Positions 1 through 6,076 of a DNA stretch of 8,877 bases are shown one piece after another. Position 1 is the first letter of the stretch, and each line of letters starts with the position of its first letter. The notes under the pieces were generated by a model, which did not search any database, was not told the origin of the DNA, and saw only the letters and a list, made by a program, of their open reading frames with translations. The position numbers and the translations under genes are program-made. The stretch comes from Candidatus Neoflavobacterium equi (GTDB lineage: Bacteria; Bacteroidota; Bacteroidia; Flavobacteriales; Flavobacteriaceae): contig JAGHSS010000035.1 of assembly GCA_018065745.1 (NCBI GenBank), positions 1 through 8,877 on the forward strand. The letters are read 5' to 3'.

Positions 1-91
1 ATTATATACAGATTGGACTGATTTTTGACATACAAAAAGTAATATTTTCCCTTTTTTTTCTTTTACTATTTAAGACTTCAACCCGATTGCT

Positions 92-940
92 ATGGAAACA
101 AATATATGGTATCAATTAAAAACCAAATCACTTGGCTTTGCCATCAACACCTTGGGTTATTTTTTTCCACAGCAGTCCAGCAAGCTAGCTTACAAATTTT
201 TTTCCCAACCAAGAGAGGGAAAAATTAACCCCAGCCAACTTCCTCCCGTTTTGCTCCAAGCAGAACGCAGCAGCATTGACACGGGAGATCACAACATAGA
301 AACCTACGTTTGGAAAGGCAACGACAAAAAAATTCTGTTCATCCACGGTTGGGAGAGCAACAGCAGCAGATGGGGTGATTTGGTCCAAAAATTACTGCAG
401 ACCAAAGCCACCCTAATTTCCATTGACGCCCCTGCCCAAGGGCTTTCCTCAGGTGTGGAGCTCAACGTCATTGACTATGCCAAGCAGATGGACACCATCA
501 TCAATATGTACCAACCCCAAGTTTTGATTGGTCATTCCATGGGCGGCGCCGCCTGTATGTATTATCAAACCAATTATGCCGCAACCTGTGTGGAGCAGAT
601 GGTCATTATGGGCGCTCCAGCAGAGTTCAACTCCCTTGGTAATTACTACAAAAACCTGGTTGGGATGAGCAATAAGAGCTATGAACGATTTTTAACTTTT
701 ATAGAAAACCGATTCAAATTGCCCAAAAACCAAGCTATTAAAACCATATTTGCTTCCAATTTCACAGCAAAAGGTTTAATCATACACGACGCTCAGGATC
801 ACATCGTACACCCAGAGCAAGCCAAAAAATTAAACACTATTTGGAAGAATTCAGAATTGTTCCAAACAGACGGATTGGGACACGCCCTGCAAGGCGATCC
901 GATATTTGAAAAAATATTTCAATTCATTTCCCAAGCCTAG
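92..940 (+). CDS. alpha/beta hydrolase, substrate unknown
   Basis: A 282-residue protein with the alpha/beta-hydrolase layout. Seen directly: an oxyanion-type HGW at residues 85-87 (in ILFIHGWESN), the nucleophile elbow GHSMG at 147-151 with Ser149 as likely nucleophile, a late acidic motif DAQDHIV with Asp236 as likely catalytic acid, and GLGHAL with His264 as likely base. The full triad is therefore present in the usual order. The first 60 or so residues precede the fold, lack a convincing signal peptide and are probably a family-specific extension, so a cytoplasmic location is likely. It lies 26 bases before rluF on the same strand and could be co-transcribed with it, but rluF also has its own promoter box. 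No exact TAnnTTTG box is visible in the 91 bases before the start. Family membership is secure. The substrate (ester, lipid, peptide or other) cannot be read from the sequence. Confidence 0.9.
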   Translation: METNIWYQLKTKSLGFAINTLGYFFPQQSSKLAYKFFSQPREGKINPSQLPPVLLQAERSSIDTGDHNIETYVWKGNDKKILFIHGWESNSSRWGDLVQKLLQTKATLISIDAPAQGLSSGVELNVIDYAKQMDTIINMYQPQVLIGHSMGGAACMYYQTNYAATCVEQMVIMGAPAEFNSLGNYYKNLVGMSNKSYERFLTFIENRFKLPKNQAIKTIFASNFTAKGLIIHDAQDHIVHPEQAKKLNTIWKNSELFQTDGLGHALQGDPIFEKIFQFISQA

Positions 941-954
941 CCGTCCAAAATCAC

Positions 955-962
955 TATCTTTG
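955..962 (+). promoter_or_regulatory. Bacteroidota -7 box TATCTTTG for rluF
   Basis: An exact match to the Bacteroidota sigma-factor -7 consensus TAnnTTTG ends only four bases before the rluF ATG at 967. In this promoter class transcription starts a few bases after the box, so the transcript would begin at or next to the start codon. No good TTG -33 element is seen 17-20 bases upstream, which weakens the call. Confidence 0.55.
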
Positions 963-966
963 CACC

Positions 967-1836
967 ATGGAAGAGAATACAAAAAGATTAAACAAATTTT
1001 TATCTGAAAGTGGATATTGTTCACGCCGTGAGGCAGACCGATTAATCGATGAAGGACGTGTCACTCTCAATGGAATCATCCCTGAAATGGGGACCAAAGT
1101 GAGCCCGTCTGACCAAGTTTGCGTGGATGGCGTTGTCATTCAAGCGCAGGCTCCAGAACACAAAATTTACCTGGCTTTCAACAAGCCTGTGGGCATTGAG
1201 TGTACCACAAACCAATCTGTGCGTTCCAATATCGTGGATTTTATCAATTTCCCAGAGCGCATTTTCCCTATCGGGCGTTTGGACAAGGACTCAGAAGGCT
1301 TGATTTTCATGACCAATGACGGGGATATTGTCAACAAAATCCTTAGGGACCGCAACAACCACGAAAAGGAATACATCGTGACGGTCAACAAGCCCATCAC
1401 GGACAGATTCATTGAGCGCATGGGCGCTGGTGTTCCCATTTTGGACACCGTGACCAAGGAATGTCGCGTGGAAAAAATCAGCAAAAACATCTTTAAAATA
1501 TTTTTGACACAGGGGTTAAACAGACAGATTCGCCGCATGTGTGAGTACTTTGACTATGAAGTTGTCGCCCTGAAACGCGTCCGCATTCTGAACGTTTCAC
1601 TGGACGTAGCCGTTGGTAAATACCGCCATTTGACTGCTTCAGAAATGGAAGTAATGAACGGGATGTTAGTTGAATCTGAAAAGCACATTGTTGAAGATGA
1701 GCACCAAAGTCAAGCAAAACGCAATTTCCCTAGAGAAAAGCAAACCATGCCAAAAGGACGTCAACAAAAGAATGAAGTCCAAGAACGCCCGTTGTTAAAT
1801 GAGCGCATCAACCAAAGAAGAAGAAGCAATTCCTAA
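967..1836 (+). CDS. rluF: 23S rRNA pseudouridine synthase, RluF type
   Basis: A 289-residue protein; E. coli RluF, which isomerises U2604 of 23S rRNA (and U35 of tRNA-Tyr), is about the same length. An N-terminal S4 RNA-binding domain occupies about residues 6-60 (RLNKFLSESGYCSRREADRL). The catalytic domain follows, with GRLDKDSEGL at 103-112, where Asp106 is the expected catalytic aspartate, and the RluF/RluB-type motif TQGLNRQIRRM at 181-191. The last 45 or so residues are rich in Gln, Arg and Lys, lack the fold's motifs and are probably a disordered RNA-contacting tail. The start at 967 is favoured because the S4 domain begins six residues in, so no later start would leave it whole. No Shine-Dalgarno sequence is present and the promoter box nearly abuts the ATG. 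RluF is preferred over RluB or RsuA from the TQGLNRQIRRMCE motif and the length. Confidence 0.93.
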   Translation: MEENTKRLNKFLSESGYCSRREADRLIDEGRVTLNGIIPEMGTKVSPSDQVCVDGVVIQAQAPEHKIYLAFNKPVGIECTTNQSVRSNIVDFINFPERIFPIGRLDKDSEGLIFMTNDGDIVNKILRDRNNHEKEYIVTVNKPITDRFIERMGAGVPILDTVTKECRVEKISKNIFKIFLTQGLNRQIRRMCEYFDYEVVALKRVRILNVSLDVAVGKYRHLTASEMEVMNGMLVESEKHIVEDEHQSQAKRNFPREKQTMPKGRQQKNEVQERPLLNERINQRRRSNS

Positions 1837-1840
1837 TGTT

Positions 1841-1949
1841 TTTTTTGGGGGCGTTCCCTTTTTTCGCTAGCGCTTAAAAGGTCGGGTTTTTCGCTGTATC
1901 TTTTGGTCGGCACGGCCTCCCAAAAGGATGCCGCTACAACCCCTAACGC
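1841..1949 (-). repeat. structured dispersed repeat, copy A
   Basis: This matches 6077-6187 in inverted orientation. The core, 1884-1950, is about 87% identical to copy B without gaps (58 of 67 by eye). Read on the - strand it starts GCGTTAGGGGTTG and folds into a hairpin: TTTTGG/CCAAAA (1901-1906 with 1920-1925), a symmetric GA/GA internal loop, then GGC/GCC (1909-1911 with 1915-1917) closed by three bases. An outer GCGTT/AACGC pairing (1851-1855 with 1945-1949) could enclose the element. It begins five bases after the rluF stop. The choice of strand is inferred: on the - strand the internal loop would form tandem G-A pairs, while on the + strand it would be TC opposite TC. I recall similar sequences scattered in other flavobacterial genomes but could not check this. 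Confidence 0.75.
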
Positions 1950-1974
1950 AAGTACAAGAAAATTCATAATACAT

Positions 1975-2017
1975 AAAAAAACACCCTCACATCAAACTTT
2001 GTGAGGGTGTTTTTTTT
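1975..2017. terminator. bidirectional intrinsic terminator between rluF and mdaB
   Basis: An 11-bp perfect stem, ACACCCTCACA (1981-1991) with TGTGAGGGTGT (2000-2010), is flanked by an A-run at 1975-1981 and a T-run at 2010-2017. It therefore has a U-tract on either strand, and the flanks can extend the inverted repeat further. It lies between the convergent rluF (+) and mdaB-like (-) genes and can terminate both. Confidence 0.92.
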
Positions 2018-2018
2018 A

Positions 2019-2174
2019 TGTGTGTTCCTGATTTGATGATCCAATGTTCAAACAAAACCAAAAACGAACTTTTGACGATATTCAAAACAAAACCCGCGCA
2101 ATACCTATGTAATGCGAAGGTTTTTATGTGCATATGATATCTTGTACAATACTGTGTTTGGGAATAAAACCCGA
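2019..2174. other. non-coding stretch with no recognised content
   Basis: These bases lie between the bidirectional terminator and the end of the mdaB-like gene. I see no convincing coding frame, promoter box, repeat or RNA gene. On the - strand it would be the long 3' untranslated region of the mdaB-like transcript if that ends at the terminator. Confidence 0.5.
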
Positions 2175-2765
2175 TTAACAACCAAATAGGGTCTCCAAAT
2201 GCGCGGTGTATCTTGCCATGTCTTGGGTTACCGCTGCATTTTTCTCCACATCGTGGAAATGAAAACTCGGCAATGACTTCATCCCGTTGAAAGCATTCAT
2301 CTTGTGGAATCCAAAAAGAACCCCATCATCCACACTGCGTTGGTCAAAAAACTCACCTTCCATGGTAAATGCCGTTGCCGGAGCATTCCAACTGGTGGTT
2401 ACCATATATTGGGTGTTTTTCAATAAACCACCAGTACCATAATTAATGGCTGGATTTTGAGAAGACCTCCCGTCATTTGCATATATAATGCCGTGGCCTG
2501 CAGTCAAAACTTCATCCAAATATTTTTTAAAATTGTTAGGCAATTGGAACCACCAAATTGGCGTGTGGTAAATCACCACGTCTGCCCAACTCCATTTTGT
2601 AATTTCCTCTGCTACCTCATAGCCTTGGTCAATGTGAGTTACCTGAACTTCAAACTCCGGCTTGGTGGCAAAAAAGGCCAAAGTTGTTTCTGTAATCGTT
2701 TTGTTGTATGTTCCACCAGAATGCGCGAATGTTTGTCCGCCGTTAATAACCAATATTTTTTTCAT
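2175..2765 (-). CDS. mdaB: NAD(P)H:quinone oxidoreductase, MdaB-like
   Basis: A 196-residue flavodoxin-fold reductase closely resembling E. coli MdaB (193 residues), a soluble FAD enzyme that reduces quinones by two electrons and limits oxidative stress. Seen: an N-terminal beta-strand and phosphate-binding turn, INGGQTFAHSGG (7-18); WADVVIYHTPIWWF (60-73), in which TPIWWF is part of the flavin site; KKYLDEV then GHGIIYANDGR (90-100); YGTGGL (109-114); TSWNAP (124-129); and the late motif FGFHKMNAFNGM (151-162). All these blocks have counterparts in MdaB in the same order, so the protein looks complete and active. It has its own promoter 22 bases upstream. It lies 75 bases downstream of the DUF4153/DUF4173-like gene on the same strand with no visible terminator between them, so some read-through is possible. 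The exact quinone substrate is not evident. Confidence 0.92.
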   Translation of the reverse strand: MKKILVINGGQTFAHSGGTYNKTITETTLAFFATKPEFEVQVTHIDQGYEVAEEITKWSWADVVIYHTPIWWFQLPNNFKKYLDEVLTAGHGIIYANDGRSSQNPAINYGTGGLLKNTQYMVTTSWNAPATAFTMEGEFFDQRSVDDGVLFGFHKMNAFNGMKSLPSFHFHDVEKNAAVTQDMARYTAHLETLFGC

Positions 2766-2787
2766 GTGTCTGTTCTTTCTTAATACT

Positions 2788-2795
2788 CAAAGATA
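2788..2795 (-). promoter_or_regulatory. -7 box TATCTTTG for the mdaB-like gene
   Basis: On the - strand TATCTTTG is an exact TAnnTTTG match ending 22 bases before the ATG, which predicts a short leader of about 15-18 bases. No clear TTG lies at the -33 position. The leader is A-rich and has no Shine-Dalgarno sequence, as usual in this phylum. Confidence 0.65.
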
Positions 2796-2840
2796 CTTCT
2801 TTTGGCAAACACCACATATTCCCCAAAGGTGCACAAGGAT

Positions 2841-4265
2841 CTATTTAACATTATTTTGGACTTCTTGTACCTCTTCAGAAGTGCACACCCACATATAATA
2901 CAGCTCTGATGACAAAAAAGGCTCCTTCCAATGCTTCTTACAATTTGTTAATGAACGTTCCCCATTGTATGTTGATTCCCTATTAACTTTTGAACTCCCT
3001 CCTGCTCTTTCAGACACCATCAACTTGACAAAGTGCATCTCTGCTCCTTTTAAATCCCAATAATAACTGGAATAATCCAAGTGATTATACTTTATATTAT
3101 GCGCAACAATGAGACCGTTCCAGTTGAAGAACCCAATAATAACAAAACTGATATACACGGCCCAAGACATGCGTTCCACAAGGAAAGCCGTTGTTTTTTT
3201 GTATTGAATTTTATAAAAAGTCAAGCACAATCCCACAGCACAAAGAGCCAAAAACAAATATACCCCCAAGCGTTTTTCTGTCAGTCCCAAGGCTTGAATG
3301 TACAAGGTGTTTTTATACACACACAAAACCACCAAAAACCCGTTTAACAACAACCACAAATAACTCATGCGCTTTATGGTTTGGATGCCATCCAAAAAAT
3401 TTAACCTTCCATTGAAATAAAACAACAAGACCACCACAGCCAACACAATGGAAAAGATCAGCGAAAAGACAATTTCATGAGTTGCCTCACTCAAGTTGAC
3501 TGCATCCGGTTGCACAAGGTGCTCCACAACATAGCCCACAATAAAAACACCCAATAACAGATGGAGCACCCCAAGGGTAATCACACCGCTTAACTTCAAA
3601 AACTGATCCGGTATTAGCGCCGTGTTTGGGAGCGGTTTGATTTCAAAATTATCAGATAAATTTAGATTTTCTTTGTGAAACACTTCGGGCACATAAGCAT
3701 CCCAATAGGCATAACTGAGATAAAAGCCCAAACCAAGAACCGGGAACAATACCCAATCCAGATCCAATTCATATCTGTTGTAAAAGGCATACATAAGGTC
3801 AGAATTTTGCATGTACAGCACTGCAAAGATGAAGATCACAAAAAGAGGAACAAAGAACAACGCAAAGAACTTGACCCAAAACTGATGTACCTTAATCCCT
3901 TTGGGCAACCAAGTGTCCAATAAAAATGGTCTGACCAAGGACACCGCTCCAACACAAAACACGACCGGTATGGAAAAAAGCAATTTGAATGGTTTGTTTT
4001 CAGCATACAGTCGCAACAAAACCAGGCAAACAAAGGTCATAAAAACCGTCATGGGTGTACACAAATAGGCATTGGAACACAAAATCAAAAACGTAGTACA
4101 AGACAACAGTATGCCCTTGGAATGTTTTGTTAGTTCAGGAAACTGATATAAAGAAGCCCCCAACAAAAGCAAACCGAATAAGGAAAGGTTCAAACCGATG
4201 TTTTGACTGTAAAACAACAACACAAAGATCAGGGTTGAAAACAGGATTAGAAGGTGTTTTTTCAT
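2841..4265 (-). CDS. polytopic membrane protein, DUF4153/DUF4173-like
   Basis: A 474-residue inner-membrane protein of unknown function. By eye there are about ten to twelve hydrophobic segments between residues 4 and 382 (for example 5-19, 24-40, 52-70, 72-86, 96-112, 131-152, 171-188, 228-248, 265-284, 301-317, 334-350, 367-381), followed by a hydrophilic, probably non-membrane tail of about 90 residues. The block YIQALGLTEKRLGVYLFLAL (322-341) and the later NWNGLIVAHN (381-390) resemble the signature segments of the related DUF4153/DUF4173 membrane families; this assignment is from memory and should be tested by profile search. It is the last member of a module with the small winged-helix regulator and a six-TM protein. 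A 93-base gap separates it from the regulator and carries the same palindrome found at the head of the module. No catalytic motif is recognisable. The tail is rich in charged residues and Cys. Confidence 0.8.
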   Translation of the reverse strand: MKKHLLILFSTLIFVLLFYSQNIGLNLSLFGLLLLGASLYQFPELTKHSKGILLSCTTFLILCSNAYLCTPMTVFMTFVCLVLLRLYAENKPFKLLFSIPVVFCVGAVSLVRPFLLDTWLPKGIKVHQFWVKFFALFFVPLFVIFIFAVLYMQNSDLMYAFYNRYELDLDWVLFPVLGLGFYLSYAYWDAYVPEVFHKENLNLSDNFEIKPLPNTALIPDQFLKLSGVITLGVLHLLLGVFIVGYVVEHLVQPDAVNLSEATHEIVFSLIFSIVLAVVVLLFYFNGRLNFLDGIQTIKRMSYLWLLLNGFLVVLCVYKNTLYIQALGLTEKRLGVYLFLALCAVGLCLTFYKIQYKKTTAFLVERMSWAVYISFVIIGFFNWNGLIVAHNIKYNHLDYSSYYWDLKGAEMHFVKLMVSERAGGSSKVNRESTYNGERSLTNCKKHWKEPFLSSELYYMWVCTSEEVQEVQNNVK

Positions 4266-4312
4266 TTTAGTAGTTTTTTATTGGTTATAAAGATTTTTTT
4301 AAATTAAAATCG

Positions 4313-4336
4313 AAAGTACTTTGCACTACAAAGTTT
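4313..4336 (-). promoter_or_regulatory. operator and possible promoter before the DUF4153/DUF4173-like gene
   Basis: ACTTTG-CACTA-CAAAGT (4318-4334) is a perfect 6-5-6 inverted repeat, identical in half-sites and spacing to the one at 5263-5279. It overlaps a second 10-bp palindrome, AAAGTACTTT (4313-4322), so three alternating half-sites lie in a row. On the - strand the distal half-site forms AAACTTTG (4329-4336), one mismatch from TAnnTTTG, so a promoter here is plausible but weaker than that at 5274. The start codon is about 50-60 bases further on. Inference: a binding site for the adjacent winged-helix regulator. Confidence 0.6.
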
Positions 4337-4358
4337 ATTAGTAAAAAAATAAGACGTT

Positions 4359-4649
4359 TTAAGGTCTCATTAATTTTTCAAGTGCATTGAGATGCTGGGT
4401 GAATTGAAATCTCCCCAATTCTGTGATGCGGTAGGACGTTTTGGGTTTTTTACCCACAAACTCCTTCTTCACCTCCAGGTATTCTTTTTTTTCAAGGGCA
4501 GCGGCATGACTTGCCAAATTCCCATCTGTGATGCTCAACAAGGCTTTCATTTCAGTAAAGTCCACCCATTCATTCACGAGGAGCACAGACAACATGCCCA
4601 GGCGCACCCTACTTTCAAAATCTTTATTTATAGCATCAATAATACTCAT
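4359..4649 (-). CDS. winged-helix transcriptional regulator, HTH_34 type
   Basis: A 96-residue single-domain DNA-binding protein. The segment LSITDGNLASHAAALEKK (38-55) followed by YLEVKKEFVGKKPKTSYRIT (57-76) and LGR is the hallmark of the small MarR/ArsR-like family catalogued as HTH_34 (PF13601): the TDGNLASH block forms the start of the recognition helix and the EFVGKKPKTSY stretch forms the beta-wing. Such proteins normally act as dimers on short palindromes. There is no ligand domain and no Cys or His cluster for metal sensing, so any signal must come by another route, perhaps from its membrane partners. Its ATG directly abuts the stop of the upstream gene (TAAATG), indicating translational coupling. 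The palindrome ACTTTG-N5-CAAAGT before this pair and before the next gene is the natural candidate operator. Repression is more likely than activation because the site overlaps the promoter. Confidence 0.9.
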   Translation of the reverse strand: MSIIDAINKDFESRVRLGMLSVLLVNEWVDFTEMKALLSITDGNLASHAAALEKKEYLEVKKEFVGKKPKTSYRITELGRFQFTQHLNALEKLMRP

Positions 4650-5255
4650 TTAGTTGTATTTTTTATATAATATCAGACCATACAAAATGTGCAAGATCCC
4701 AAATCCAATCGTCCAAAACAAAAGCCCGTATCCCAGTAAAAATAAATTACAGAAACCAAGGGTCAACTCCAAAAGCCCCAAGTATTTCACATCTTCAAAG
4801 GTGTATTTTTCCACACTGCACAAGGCCAATCCATAAAAGATTAACATCACAGGAGCGATGTAAGCAAAATTTTCATGATAGATCAACGCCAGAGAAAATA
4901 TCCCACCACACAGCAAAGGAACAGCCAAAGACCACAGCATCTTTTTTGTAGTTGCGGTATACAAAGGCAAGCCCAATCGCTTGCTCTTGTTGCGGGTAAT
5001 TACAAAACCACTACCCAGCGCACTGATAAGAATGCCCACGGCTAATGAAAAATACTTGACTACCTGAGGGGTAGGATTGGCAATATCTGTATCATAACTC
5101 GGGGATTGAGACAAGAGGTAATACCCTATGGCAGCGCCCAAAAGAGCAATAACACCTGCAACTACACCAGATAAACCACTTAAAGAAATAAATCGGCTGG
5201 AACGCTCCATCATGGAACGTATATGCGCCAAATCATCAGAAACTTTTGTATTCAT
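4650..5255 (-). CDS. six-TM membrane protein paired with the HTH_34 regulator
   Basis: A 201-residue protein of unknown function. Residues 1-20 are hydrophilic and start inside a likely cytoplasmic segment (SDDLAHIRSMMERSSRF). About six hydrophobic segments follow, near 23-48, 67-87, 107-125, 130-148, 158-174 and 176-195, and the protein ends with a short basic tail, LYKKYN. No catalytic or cofactor motif is seen. It is the first gene of the unit and its stop codon is immediately followed by the ATG of the regulator, so the two are co-translated. In my recollection such small membrane proteins recur next to HTH_34 regulators in Bacteroidota, which would fit a membrane-derived signal or sequestration of the regulator; that role is inference. 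The start is supported by a promoter box 18 bases upstream. Confidence 0.8.
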   Translation of the reverse strand: MNTKVSDDLAHIRSMMERSSRFISLSGLSGVVAGVIALLGAAIGYYLLSQSPSYDTDIANPTPQVVKYFSLAVGILISALGSGFVITRNKSKRLGLPLYTATTKKMLWSLAVPLLCGGIFSLALIYHENFAYIAPVMLIFYGLALCSVEKYTFEDVKYLGLLELTLGFCNLFLLGYGLLFWTIGFGILHILYGLILYKKYN

Positions 5256-5262
5256 ATCGTTT

Positions 5263-5279
5263 ACTTTGAATTACAAAGT
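5263..5279. promoter_or_regulatory. operator palindrome ACTTTG-AATTA-CAAAGT
   Basis: A perfect 6-5-6 inverted repeat lies eight bases upstream of the six-TM gene start. It overlaps the -7 box and spans the expected transcription start, where bound protein would block initiation. The same half-sites with the same 5-base spacer occur at 4318-4334. Part of one half-site is dictated by the promoter consensus (CTTTG within TAACTTTG), so the evidence rests mainly on the opposite half-site and on the recurrence. Confidence 0.6.
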
Positions 5280-5301
5280 TATTTGAATTTTTTAAATACA
5301 A
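5274..5301 (-). promoter_or_regulatory. promoter of the six-TM/regulator operon
   Basis: On the - strand a TTG (-33 element, 5299-5301) is followed after 17 bases by TAACTTTG (5274-5281), an exact TAnnTTTG -7 box at the standard Bacteroidota spacing. This is the best complete promoter in the window. It predicts a leader of roughly 11-14 bases before the ATG at 5255. Confidence 0.75.
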
Positions 5302-5435
5302 CACATTTTTTGTCTTTTTTTTAAAATAAAGATCTGATCTTCCTTTTTGTAAAAAATGCATCTGTTGTCACAAGGCACGCCTCAGTAGTACATGTAAACG
5401 AATTTAGCAATCAGATTTAGCATGGGTATTGCCAT

Positions 5436-5470
5436 AAAAAAAGCGGCGGTTTCTAATTGAAACCGCCGCT
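5436..5470 (-). terminator. intrinsic terminator of the GNAT gene
   Basis: A perfect 12-bp GC-rich stem, AGCGGCGGTTTC (5442-5453) with GAAACCGCCGCT (5459-5470), has a 5-base loop and, on the - strand, a run of seven U immediately after it. It lies about 40 bases past the GNAT stop. Between it and the operon promoter at 5301 I see no gene or other recognisable element. Confidence 0.93.
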
Positions 5471-5508
5471 GAAGCCTTTTATATTGTGTTGTGTAAACCT
5501 CTTGTGTA

Positions 5509-5997
5509 TTACAAAGGTTTAACCATGACGTAATCTTCCATCAAGTATCCGTTTCCAATCGCAATGTCTTCTGTTTTGACAATACTAAAATTGTTTTTCT
5601 CATAGAAACCCAAAGCCTTGTTGTAACGGTTGACATTTAATTGCAACTGAGTTGCACCCGCTGCAACAGCTGCGTCAATCACCGCATCCATCAATTGTTG
5701 GCCCAAACCGCGTGTGTGCTGATTGGTCAAGACGTATATTTTGTGGAGTTTGGTGGTGGTGCTTCCCTCCAGCCCATGTTCAAAAGAGGCGAAACCAAGA
5801 GGTTCACCGCCTTCATAAAGGGCTATGAAATGGTGGTTTGACAGATGTAAATCTTCCAAGTTTTGGATGGAATAAAAACGGTCCAGCATATAGTCAATTT
5901 GATCTTGGCTCAGGATAGCTGCATAACAGATGGGCCAAATAGCGTATGCCAAATCACGAACGGTGGAAAGTTGCTGTTTTGAAAGTTGTTGTATCAT
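5509..5997 (-). CDS. GNAT family N-acetyltransferase
   Basis: A 162-residue protein with the GNAT fold. The acetyl-CoA-binding motif A is KLHKIYVLTNQHTRGLGQQL (83-102): a beta-strand, then the pyrophosphate loop HTRGLG, in which His94 occupies the position usually held by Gln or Arg. Motif B is the later LNVNRYNKALGFYEKNNF (120-137), with the typical asparagines and Tyr133 as a candidate general acid. The C-terminal block, with GNGYLMEDYVM, resembles a Bacteroidota subgroup related to PaiA-type polyamine acetyltransferases, so a small amine is a possible acceptor; this is tentative. The gene stands alone: repeat copy B and a hairpin lie upstream and a strong terminator lies downstream. No exact TAnnTTTG box is found in the upstream bases, so its promoter is unclear. 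Confidence 0.9.
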   Translation of the reverse strand: MIQQLSKQQLSTVRDLAYAIWPICYAAILSQDQIDYMLDRFYSIQNLEDLHLSNHHFIALYEGGEPLGFASFEHGLEGSTTTKLHKIYVLTNQHTRGLGQQLMDAVIDAAVAAGATQLQLNVNRYNKALGFYEKNNFSIVKTEDIAIGNGYLMEDYVMVKPL

Positions 5998-6009
5998 ATG
6001 TATAGTAAA

Positions 6010-6034
6010 GAAGGCAACCCTATGGATTGCCTTC
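6010..6034 (-). other. hairpin 13 bases before the GNAT start codon
   Basis: GAAGGCAA (6010-6017) pairs perfectly with TTGCCTTC (6027-6034), and two more G-C pairs form inside after one mismatch. On the - strand the hairpin is followed by TTTACTATAC and the GNAT ATG. It could end transcription coming from folD or act as a leader hairpin of the GNAT mRNA. The U-tract is short for a terminator. Confidence 0.6.
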
Positions 6035-6076
6035 AGTATTGTTATAATTTAAGTGATAATGAATTTTTGGAGCCCT

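Noticed and set aside
1167..1538. A 123-codon open frame on the - strand inside rluF
   Set aside because: It lies antisense within a confidently identified gene, has no recognisable domain and no promoter box, and is explained by the codon composition of rluF.
4341..4368. Terminator at the end of the regulator gene
   Set aside because: The only stem is AGAC/GTCT with an 8-base loop before a U-run; it is too weak to call and overlaps the stop codon.
5302..5435. Possible small RNA or tRNA in the gap before the GNAT terminator
   Set aside because: No cloverleaf, no terminator for a separate transcript and no clear promoter box could be found.
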